A program made the translations under genes and the position numbers. The notes below the pieces were generated by a model that saw only the letters and a list, made by a program, of their open reading frames with translations, ran no database searches and had not been told where the DNA came from. This document shows positions 1 to 8,576 of a DNA stretch of 64,000 nt, piece by piece; positions within the stretch are counted from its first letter, which is position 1; each line of letters begins with the position of its first letter. This stretch comes from Crocinitomix algicola (GTDB lineage Bacteria; Bacteroidota; Bacteroidia; Flavobacteriales_D; Crocinitomicaceae): assembly GCF_001661595.2 (NCBI RefSeq), contig NZ_LYPF02000016.1, forward strand, positions 62,001-126,000, in the 5' to 3' direction.

Positions 1-3000
1 GTCCCGGACCATGGCAAGTTGATGTTACAGATGATTGGGGATGTACAGTGACATTCACAACGATTGTTGATGAACCGGATCCTGTAGTGTTAATAAGCGA
101 AACATCTACTGACGTAACATGTGTAGGTGATGATGATGGAACTGCAACTGTGATTGCCGACGGAGGTACCCCTCCATATACATATGAATGGTTTGACTGT
201 GCAACAGGTCTGCCAATTGGTCAAACAGGTCCACTAGCTACAGGTCTTCCGCCAGGATCTTATGAATGCGTAATTACCGATGACAACGGTTGTAATGTTA
301 CAAGCACTTGCATTCCCGTTGCTGACGCTAGTGATATAACTGCTATCATAAATATTGAAAACATTTCTTGTTATGGAGATTGCGATGGCTTAATTTGGGC
401 GGAACCATCTGGTGGATCTGGCACCTATTTTTACCAATGGTTAGACGAATTTGGTGACCCTATTCTCGGACAAACAGATGATAGCCTAGAAAATGTTTGT
501 CAAGGATTTTACAATTTAGAAATTACAGATTTAAACGGTTGTTCATCGTTATTTGGCCCAATTGATATGACTGCTCCATCATCTCCATGGGATGTAATGA
601 TCAGTCAAACAGATATTACATGCGCAGGAGATTGTGACGGTACAGCAACTGTAGTCGTACTGGACGGCAATAACCCTCCATATACTTATTTATGGGACGA
701 TCCACTTTCTCAAACTACACCAACGGCAAACTTTTTATGTGAAGGCACTTGGTCTGTAACCATTTCCGATGCCGGCGTTTGTGATACAACTATCAGTTTT
801 AATATTGTTGATAACGACCCACTATTTGCTAACATGACTGACATTACTCATGTGGATTGTTTTGGAGAATGTACCGGAGAAATTACCGTTAATCCAATTG
901 GTGGAATGCCACCGTACACACTTAACTGGTCAGACGGTCAAACAGGAGATCACGCTATTGATTTATGCTCAGGACCTATTACCCTGTCAATAACAGACGC
1001 TTTAGGGTGTAATATAGATACTACTTTCACCATCAACGAAGCTACAGAAATTACAACTTTATCCAGCTTTTCTAATAATACCACATGTGGTGAATGTAAT
1101 GGAAGTGCTACTGTAAATGTAAGTGGAGGAACACCTGGCTACGATTATGATTGGACACCTGACCCTCTTGCTGGAGAAGGCACCAATAATGCTACAGGAT
1201 TATGTCCTGGAGTTGTATCTGTCACCATTACTGATGCAAACGGATGTGAACTTGTTGAAACTTTTGGTATTACAGACGTTCCTGGAGAAGATGTCACTGT
1301 TGTGTCTACCGACGAGTCTTGTTTTGGAGCCTGTGATGGTACCGCCGAAGCCATATATGTTTGTAGTGACCCTACTTGTACCCAAGAATGGTATGATGCA
1401 TTAACTGGTCTTTCAACCGGAATTACCTCTAGTTCAATTACTGGATTATGCGAAGGTGAATATTTTGTCGAAGTAATAAATGGTTCAGGATGTACTACAG
1501 TTGAATCTGTAATCATTAATTCTAAACCAGAAATTTTCGCAAATGAAATCATCACACCAATCACCTGTAACGGAAGCGGTGATGGGACAATTACAGTAAG
1601 CGCATCTGGAGGATCAGGTGGTGGATACACCTATGGTTGGTCTCCAGTTCCACCAAATGGAGATGGTACGAATGAAGCACTTGACCTTGGTCCTGGAATA
1701 TGGGAATTAACCATTACTGATGGAGACGGTTGTAGTGAAACTTTCGAATTTGAATTAATCGAACCTGCACCAATAATAATTGATGTAGACCCAAATAACA
1801 CATCCTGTCATGGAGAATGTGATGGATCAATATTAGCAAACGCTAGTGGTGGTGCTGGTGGGTTTACCTTTCAATGGTTCAATGGCGGCGCTATTATGCC
1901 AGGAGAAACATCTCCTTTATTAGCAGGAATTTGTCCGGGTAACTATAACGTTATCGTCACTGACGCTAATGGTTGTACAAGCACTTTACCTGACGATGTA
2001 ACAATTAGTGAGCCAATTGAAATAAATGCTACATTAACAAAAACTGATGTCTCGTGTTTTGGAGAATGTGATGGAACGATTACAACCTCAATTACAGGTG
2101 GTGTAGCTCCATATAGTATAAATTGGTACGATGCGATTACTGGAACATTAATCGGGCCTTCAGGACCAACAGCAACGGGCTTATGCCCAGGATCGTATTA
2201 CGCCGTAATTACAGACAATAACGGTTGTAACATGACAACCGCTACAATTGAAATATTAGAACCAACCGAATTATCATTCACAATTTCTTCTACAGACGCA
2301 ACATGTGAAGGATTTTGTGATGGAACAGCAGATATCGTTGTTTCTGGAGGAACACCGCCTTATTCTTATGAATGGTTAACTATATTTGGTGATCCAATTG
2401 TAGGTGGTACAGCCCCAAGTGTAATAGATTTATGCGAAGGGAACTACACTGTTGAAGTGACCGATGCGAATGGATGTACTTCAGGACCACACCCTGTTGT
2501 CATCGACAGTTATGATGAAATAAACGCTACTGTATTTACAAATGAAGCCACTTGTAATGTAGCAGATGGTAGCGCAAGTGTTTTTGCTTCTGGTGGAAAT
2601 CCTCCTTTTACTTACCAGTGGTTTGACGATGCTATGTCACCAATTGCCGGAGAAACAGACCTTCATTTGATAGATGTGTTCGCTGGAGTATATTTTGTTA
2701 CAGTTACAGACGACAATGGTTGTCAAGAAACTTTCACAGCAACTATCAGTGATTCAGATGGACCAGAAATCGTGTTTGATGCTGTTACAAACCCAACTTG
2801 TTTTGAAGCGTGCAACGGTAGCATTGAAATCACCGCTACAGGTGTAAACCCTCCTTTTGTTTATAGTTGGAATCCTGATGGAATAATTGCTGAAGACCCA
2901 ACGGGCCTATGTGCTGGTGAATATACTCTGGAAGTTACTGACGATGTAGGGTGTAAGAGTTTTGCTGATACTACTTTATTCAATCCTTCTGAGATAATTG

Positions 3001-5156
3001 TTACTGCCGACATAACTTCTACGGAATGTGGTCTTTGTAATGGGTCAATAACGATAAACCCAACAGGCGGAACAGGAGTATTGAACGTACTATGGAATAC
3101 GGGATCTACGGATTTAACAATCTCCGATTTATGCTCAGGCGTTTATGAAGTACTCGTTACTGATGAAAACGGATGTACAAAATCTGAAACATTTACAATT
3201 AACAATAGCGAAGGACTTACTGCGGATCCAATAGTAACAGCCATAACTTGTAGTGACGCATGTGATGGCACAATTTCGGTGAACGCGAGCGGAGGAACAC
3301 CTCCATATACTTATGAATGGCTCCATGACGGTTCAACATCTGATTTTATAGATAATTTATGTGAAGGTGTTTATTTTGTTGAGATAACTGATGCAACTGG
3401 TTGTACAAACACCGTTGAGATTGAACTCAACAGCCCTAATCCTATTTCAGCTGAAGCATCCGTAGTTAATCCAAATTGTGGAGCAACTGATGGATCCATA
3501 ACTGTTATTTCTGAAGGAGGGACACTACCTCATACCTATAGTTGGAACACTGGGGACCCAGATGCCAATCTTGAAGGAGTTGGCGCAGGAATCTATATTC
3601 TCACAATTACCGATGACAACGGCTGTACCTCCGAGTTCACCTATGGCTTAAGTAATCTTACAGCACCATTTGCTGAATTAATTACGACCGATGAGACATG
3701 CTATGGTGCTTGTGATGGAACAATTGACACACTATCTATAGTAGGCGGTACACCAACTTTCAATTACGAATGGTTCAATGAAGATGGAACTACAACAGGA
3801 ATTACAACCCCGCTCATCGAAAATTTATGTTCAGGTGATTATTTATTAGAAATTTCAGATGCAGCTGGATGCGTTTCATATAGCACTAGTACAATCACTT
3901 CTCCAGATTCGATTTTAATCAATCCATTATTTGCTAATCACCCACTTTGTGCGGATGCATGCGATGGTTTACTAATCGTTAATCCTATCGGAGGTACATT
4001 CCCATACACAATATCATGGGATGATCCATTAAATCAAACCGACTTTGAGGCAACTGATCTATGTGCCGGTGTTTATACAGTTACAGTAGAAGATGCTAAT
4101 GGATGTATTGCTACTAAAACTGAAACACTAATAGAGCCTTCGCCAATAACAATCGTTGTTGATAGTATACTTCCCGCAACTTGTCAAGATGCGAATGACG
4201 GTAATATCTATATAACTATAAGTGGTGGAACAGGAGCATATGATGTTCAATGGGTTTCTGAAACACTCACTGATACACTTTATGATGAAGATCCAAGTGA
4301 TTTAATGCCTATGGATTATTATCTTGAAATTACAGACGAAAACGGATGTACCTATTTCGACACCCTAACCGTTGATACGCTTATATCAATTGTTGCGGAC
4401 GCCGGATTAGATACTATCATTTGTTATCAAGCAGATTTAATTCTTGTTGGTACATCTAATATAGCTGATGACCCTACTTACTCTTGGTATAATCTATTGG
4501 GTACCGAACTATCAGATTCAAGTACACTTGTCATAGAGAACAATGCTCCTGGAACAGAGTATTATGTGCTAACAGTTGAATATGAAGGGTGTATAGGATT
4601 TGATACCGTAGCCGTAGTTACAGCAGATCAGATAATTGTTGATGCAGGGGAAGACATAGAGATGTATTCTAATCAAGAAAAAGAAATCGGTGGAGACCCA
4701 ACAGCTGGAAGTGAATACACAATTGAATGGACTCCAATTGATATCTATTTAAATGATCCTCTTCTTACAAATCCTATGGTCATTGAACCGGATAGTTCAC
4801 TGTGGTATTACGTAGTTGCTACTGACACTAATGGATGTTCTAATCTAGATTCAGTATTCGTTGAAGTATTGCCGGATATCGTTATACCTGATGGCATTAC
4901 ACCAGGCTCGGATGGTAAGAATGATACGTGGATTTTAGAGTTTTTGGAACAATATCCTGGCGTTCCCGTTAAAATAAATGTTTATAACCGATGGGGAGAT
5001 CTGCTTTTTGAAAGTGACGAAAACTACCAAGATGATTGGGCAGGTACAACAATTGAAGGAAAAAGATTACCAGCGGGTACATATTACTATGTAATTGAAG
5101 TTGATCACGAAGATTTTCCAGATCCAATGACTGGTCCTTTAACTATAATGTGGTAA
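1..5156 (+). CDS. SprB-like giant repeat adhesin, T9SS type B substrate (5' end outside window)
   Basis: The reading frame is open to the left edge: codons from position 3 read as the end of a further repeat (PGPWQVDVTDDWGC), so the GTG at 48 is internal and the gene starts upstream. About 1717 residues are visible. I count 18 SprB-type repeats of roughly 80-90 residues, each opening with a Cys-rich motif like SCFGECDGT, continuing with GGTPPYTYEW and closing with VTDANGC. Two Ig-like modules follow, then a C-terminal gliding-motility/CHU_C domain (from about VIPDGITPGSDGKND to the end), which in this family is the type B signal for T9SS export. SprB of Flavobacterium johnsoniae is the moving cell-surface adhesin of gliding. 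Only 3 bases separate it from the PorP/SprF gene, the usual sprB-sprF pairing. Whether this organism glides cannot be told from the sequence. Confidence 0.93.
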   Translation, partial: PGPWQVDVTDDWGCTVTFTTIVDEPDPVVLISETSTDVTCVGDDDGTATVIADGGTPPYTYEWFDCATGLPIGQTGPLATGLPPGSYECVITDDNGCNVTSTCIPVADASDITAIINIENISCYGDCDGLIWAEPSGGSGTYFYQWLDEFGDPILGQTDDSLENVCQGFYNLEITDLNGCSSLFGPIDMTAPSSPWDVMISQTDITCAGDCDGTATVVVLDGNNPPYTYLWDDPLSQTTPTANFLCEGTWSVTISDAGVCDTTISFNIVDNDPLFANMTDITHVDCFGECTGEITVNPIGGMPPYTLNWSDGQTGDHAIDLCSGPITLSITDALGCNIDTTFTINEATEITTLSSFSNNTTCGECNGSATVNVSGGTPGYDYDWTPDPLAGEGTNNATGLCPGVVSVTITDANGCELVETFGITDVPGEDVTVVSTDESCFGACDGTAEAIYVCSDPTCTQEWYDALTGLSTGITSSSITGLCEGEYFVEVINGSGCTTVESVIINSKPEIFANEIITPITCNGSGDGTITVSASGGSGGGYTYGWSPVPPNGDGTNEALDLGPGIWELTITDGDGCSETFEFELIEPAPIIIDVDPNNTSCHGECDGSILANASGGAGGFTFQWFNGGAIMPGETSPLLAGICPGNYNVIVTDANGCTSTLPDDVTISEPIEINATLTKTDVSCFGECDGTITTSITGGVAPYSINWYDAITGTLIGPSGPTATGLCPGSYYAVITDNNGCNMTTATIEILEPTELSFTISSTDATCEGFCDGTADIVVSGGTPPYSYEWLTIFGDPIVGGTAPSVIDLCEGNYTVEVTDANGCTSGPHPVVIDSYDEINATVFTNEATCNVADGSASVFASGGNPPFTYQWFDDAMSPIAGETDLHLIDVFAGVYFVTVTDDNGCQETFTATISDSDGPEIVFDAVTNPTCFEACNGSIEITATGVNPPFVYSWNPDGIIAEDPTGLCAGEYTLEVTDDVGCKSFADTTLFNPSEIIVTADITSTECGLCNGSITINPTGGTGVLNVLWNTGSTDLTISDLCSGVYEVLVTDENGCTKSETFTINNSEGLTADPIVTAITCSDACDGTISVNASGGTPPYTYEWLHDGSTSDFIDNLCEGVYFVEITDATGCTNTVEIELNSPNPISAEASVVNPNCGATDGSITVISEGGTLPHTYSWNTGDPDANLEGVGAGIYILTITDDNGCTSEFTYGLSNLTAPFAELITTDETCYGACDGTIDTLSIVGGTPTFNYEWFNEDGTTTGITTPLIENLCSGDYLLEISDAAGCVSYSTSTITSPDSILINPLFANHPLCADACDGLLIVNPIGGTFPYTISWDDPLNQTDFEATDLCAGVYTVTVEDANGCIATKTETLIEPSPITIVVDSILPATCQDANDGNIYITISGGTGAYDVQWVSETLTDTLYDEDPSDLMPMDYYLEITDENGCTYFDTLTVDTLISIVADAGLDTIICYQADLILVGTSNIADDPTYSWYNLLGTELSDSSTLVIENNAPGTEYYVLTVEYEGCIGFDTVAVVTADQIIVDAGEDIEMYSNQEKEIGGDPTAGSEYTIEWTPIDIYLNDPLLTNPMVIEPDSSLWYYVVATDTNGCSNLDSVFVEVLPDIVIPDGITPGSDGKNDTWILEFLEQYPGVPVKINVYNRWGDLLFESDENYQDDWAGTTIEGKRLPAGTYYYVIEVDHEDFPDPMTGPLTIMW

Positions 5157-5159
5157 AAG

Positions 5160-6077
5160 ATGAACAAGGAAATGATTAAAAATATTACCCTCGGTTTACT
5201 TTTGTTAATTTCGGCAAACGGACAAGCACAACAATTGCCGCAATTTACGCAATACATGTTTAACCAGTATGCTTATAATCCGGCTTATGCTGGTGTTCAA
5301 GATAATTGGGAAGCAGTAACCAATAACCGTTATCAATGGGTAGGAATAACTGACGCTCCACGCACTTTTACTCTCGCTGCTAACGGACCACTTAAAAAAG
5401 ACAATCTTGCTCTAGGTGGATACGTTTATACCGATGTTGTGGGACCAACAAGAAGACTTGGTTTTCAAACATCCTTTTCGTACCATTTACGCTTAACTCA
5501 AACCATTCAATTGTCCTTTGGATTATCCTTAGGGTTTAATCAATGGATTTTAGACGCAGACAAAATAACACCTTATCATAACGATGATTTCTACTTTTCT
5601 AACGGATTATTAAAATCGTTTGATCCTGACGGTAAGTTCGGTTTATATCTTTATCACGATGATTGGTTTGTTGGCGCATCAATCGAACAAATTTTTCACG
5701 ATAGATTATCTTTTTTAGAAACACAAGTAGGATCAGAAAGCTTTTTAGAAGACCATTACTATTTTCTCGCGGGGTATGACTTCCATCTTGGTGAAAAATG
5801 GGAGATTCAACCGAGTACGCTGTTAAAGTTAGGACCACCTGCACCCTTTAAACTTGACCTGAATTTACGAATTACTTATAACAATATGTTCTGGGCGGGT
5901 GCCGGTGTAAGGCTTCGAGATGCTATCACTTATATGGCAGGTTTTAAATATAACGATATGCTAACCATTGGGTATGGATTTGATGTTACTACTACTGATT
6001 TAAAAAATTATAATTCTGGCACACATGAGTTGATGCTAGGAATTTCATTTGGCAAAGGAAAAAGAAAAATCGAGTAG
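5160..6077 (+). CDS. PorP/SprF family type IX secretion outer-membrane protein
   Basis: 305 residues with a signal peptide ending near NGQAQQ, then the family hallmark QFTQYMFNQYAYNPAYAG and a beta-rich remainder typical of outer-membrane barrels. PorP/SprF proteins act in the outer membrane. The paralogue next to a CHU_C-bearing adhesin is needed for that adhesin's secretion or surface attachment, as shown for SprF and SprB in F. johnsoniae. The gene starts 3 bases after the adhesin stop, so the two are almost certainly co-transcribed. The ATG at 5160 gives a normal N-terminus: a short positive stretch followed by a hydrophobic core. That it is the dedicated partner of the upstream adhesin is inferred from position. 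Confidence 0.93.
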   Translation: MNKEMIKNITLGLLLLISANGQAQQLPQFTQYMFNQYAYNPAYAGVQDNWEAVTNNRYQWVGITDAPRTFTLAANGPLKKDNLALGGYVYTDVVGPTRRLGFQTSFSYHLRLTQTIQLSFGLSLGFNQWILDADKITPYHNDDFYFSNGLLKSFDPDGKFGLYLYHDDWFVGASIEQIFHDRLSFLETQVGSESFLEDHYYFLAGYDFHLGEKWEIQPSTLLKLGPPAPFKLDLNLRITYNNMFWAGAGVRLRDAITYMAGFKYNDMLTIGYGFDVTTTDLKNYNSGTHELMLGISFGKGKRKIE

Positions 6078-6130
6078 TAAATTTTAGTAAATATCATTAA
6101 ATTCACTACAGGACATAAAATCCTCAACCA

Positions 6131-8569
6131 ATGAAATTTTATCTATTTTTTTTTCAATTTTTTCTTTTATTAACAATAGGCATAAATCAAGAACCAACTC
6201 AAAACATTCGAGGAACGGTTGTTGATTCTGAAACAAAATTCCCTCTTGTTGGATCAAAAATAAAAGTATCAAGTATTACCGACCGTATAGTGGGAGCTGT
6301 ATGTGATGTGAATGGAAAATTTACAATATCTGATGTCCCGGTAGGAAAGCACATTTTAGAAATTAATTCCATAGGTTATAACCCTCAGCAATTATCAGTT
6401 ATTGTTACTTCAGGAAGAGAACTTCTCTTAACAATTCAGATGGAGGAACAAAGTATAACCGGTGATGCTGTTGTTGTTGAAGGAGTGCGCCAAGGTGAAG
6501 TTATTAATGACATGGCTACTGTTAGTGCTCAATCATTCTCTGTTGAAGAAACCAATCGATATGCAGGAAGCAGAGGTGATCCTGCTCGTATGATGGCCAA
6601 TTACGCGGGTGCAACAGGAACAGACGATTCGAGAAATGACTTAGTTATTCGAGGAAACTCACCTTTAGGAGTAATTTATCGTATCGAAGGAGTTTCTATA
6701 CCTAACCCAAACCATTTTGCCATAGCCGGTTCGACCGGAGGACCAGTATCCATTTTAAACAACAAGTTTTTAGGAAATTCGGACTTTTTTATGAGTGCTT
6801 TTCCTGCCGAATATGGTAACTCAACTGCTGGTGTTTTTGATTTACGGCTTAGAAATGGTAATGATCAAAACCACGAATTTACTGGGCAGTTTGGTTTTCT
6901 AGGTACAGAAGTTCTATTTGAAGGCCCTTTATCAAAAAAATCACGCGCTAGTTATCTGGTAATGGGAAGATATTCAACGCTTACAATCATTGATAAATTA
7001 GGAATTCCTTACGGTACTGATGCAATACCAGTCTATGGAGATGGCGCTTTTAAATTTAATTTTCCCACAAAAAAAGGCGGACAAATTTCATTTTGGGGAA
7101 TGGGAGGAGCAAGCTCTATAGACATCCTAATATCCGATCAAATTGAACCTGCACAAGACGCTTTTGGCGAACAAGACCGAGATCAATATTTTGGGTCCAA
7201 GATGATTGTTGGCGGCTTAACTTATAAGAAACCCATCAATAAAAATCTATATCTTAAATCAACAATCTCATATGCTAAACAAATACAATATACCGACCAT
7301 CGATACATTTTAAGAACTTTAAACAACGAAAACAAGTGGGAATATCAAGCAGAACCTTTTAATATGATGGGCTATATTTATAATATTGGAACCACGGCAG
7401 GTTACTTCTCTTTCAATCAAAAACTCTCTACTAAACATATTTTGAAATATGGATTAAATATCGACGTATACGATTACGAACTAACAGACTCGATTCGAAC
7501 TGACATTACCGATTCTAACGCACCTTATTATTACCGCTGGAATTTTAAATCAAGCACTCCTGCTTTCCTGATTCAACCTTTTATACAGTGGAAATTTAAA
7601 ATGAATAAACGACTAACATTAAACACAGGTATTCACAGTCAGTACTTCAGCTTAAGTGAATCTGTTTCTCCAATTGAACCTAGAATTGGATTAAAATATG
7701 TAACAACGGAAAGCAGTACGTTAACGGCAGGTATAGGTTTACATTCGCAAACGCATCCTTTATACACTTATGGATATATGTTAGATGGTAACGAAGAACC
7801 ACACAACTTAAAAATGGACTTCTCCCGAAGTATTCATGCAGTTATTGGCTATAACTTAAAATTGAATAAATCAATGCAATTTAAATCAGAGATTTATTAT
7901 CAATACCTCTATAACATTCCTGTTGAAGTAAACCCATCAGCTTTTTCATTACTTAACCAAGGTAGTGGTTTTGCTCGATTCTTTCCTGATACGTTGGTAA
8001 ATGATGGTAAAGGGCGTAATATGGGATTAGAATTAACCGTTCAAAAATTCTTTGACAACAGTTTTTACTTTATGACGACCGCTACCTTATATGATTCGAA
8101 ATATACCGGTAGCGATGGTATAGAACGCAGTACAGACTTTAATGGAAACTATATTTTTAATTTTCTAGCAGGTAAAGAATATTCCGTTGGAAAATCCGAT
8201 AAAAACACCCTTGCTTTTGGTGTCAAATTAACGTATGCAGGCGGCATGCGGTATGGAAACGTTGACCTGGTAATGACTGATTCTTTGAAAGAAATCATCT
8301 ATCTAGACGAAGGATATAATGAAAACCGTTTTAACGATTATTTTAGATTAGATCTAAAAGCCAATTACACTTTAAATGCAAGTAGAGTAACACACGAATT
8401 TGGACTAGATTTAGTGAACGTACTAAACACACAAAATATACTAGGATTAACATATACACCAAATACCGCTAATTTAACCTCCGAAAGATATCAACTTGGT
8501 CGTTTACCTATCTTCTACTACAAAATTGACTTTAAAATAGCTGGCAATCCTTCCTCCCACCGAAATTAG
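6131..8569 (+). CDS. TonB-dependent receptor with carboxypeptidase-like regulatory domain
   Basis: 812 residues. A signal peptide (about 1-20) is followed by a CarboxypepD_reg-like beta-sandwich (about 24-110; IRGTVVDSETKFPLVGSKI), a plug domain (about 130-240; VIRGNSPLGVIYRIEGV) and a long beta-strand-rich C-terminal barrel ending in an aromatic-flanked strand. This is the Bacteroidota TonB receptor architecture; such proteins import ligands across the outer membrane using TonB/ExbBD energy. No SusD-like lipoprotein lies next to it, so a glycan substrate is not indicated, and the substrate is unknown. It follows the PorP/SprF gene by 53 bases and precedes the peptidase by 7, suggesting one transcription unit. 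Confidence 0.88.
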   Translation: MKFYLFFFQFFLLLTIGINQEPTQNIRGTVVDSETKFPLVGSKIKVSSITDRIVGAVCDVNGKFTISDVPVGKHILEINSIGYNPQQLSVIVTSGRELLLTIQMEEQSITGDAVVVEGVRQGEVINDMATVSAQSFSVEETNRYAGSRGDPARMMANYAGATGTDDSRNDLVIRGNSPLGVIYRIEGVSIPNPNHFAIAGSTGGPVSILNNKFLGNSDFFMSAFPAEYGNSTAGVFDLRLRNGNDQNHEFTGQFGFLGTEVLFEGPLSKKSRASYLVMGRYSTLTIIDKLGIPYGTDAIPVYGDGAFKFNFPTKKGGQISFWGMGGASSIDILISDQIEPAQDAFGEQDRDQYFGSKMIVGGLTYKKPINKNLYLKSTISYAKQIQYTDHRYILRTLNNENKWEYQAEPFNMMGYIYNIGTTAGYFSFNQKLSTKHILKYGLNIDVYDYELTDSIRTDITDSNAPYYYRWNFKSSTPAFLIQPFIQWKFKMNKRLTLNTGIHSQYFSLSESVSPIEPRIGLKYVTTESSTLTAGIGLHSQTHPLYTYGYMLDGNEEPHNLKMDFSRSIHAVIGYNLKLNKSMQFKSEIYYQYLYNIPVEVNPSAFSLLNQGSGFARFFPDTLVNDGKGRNMGLELTVQKFFDNSFYFMTTATLYDSKYTGSDGIERSTDFNGNYIFNFLAGKEYSVGKSDKNTLAFGVKLTYAGGMRYGNVDLVMTDSLKEIIYLDEGYNENRFNDYFRLDLKANYTLNASRVTHEFGLDLVNVLNTQNILGLTYTPNTANLTSERYQLGRLPIFYYKIDFKIAGNPSSHRN

Positions 8570-8576
8570 ATCAAAC

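Noticed and set aside
1145-1630. Long minus-strand reading frame inside the adhesin gene
   Set aside because: It is the antisense shadow of low-complexity repeats, Pro/Ser/Thr-rich with no domain, while the plus-strand frame is clearly coding.
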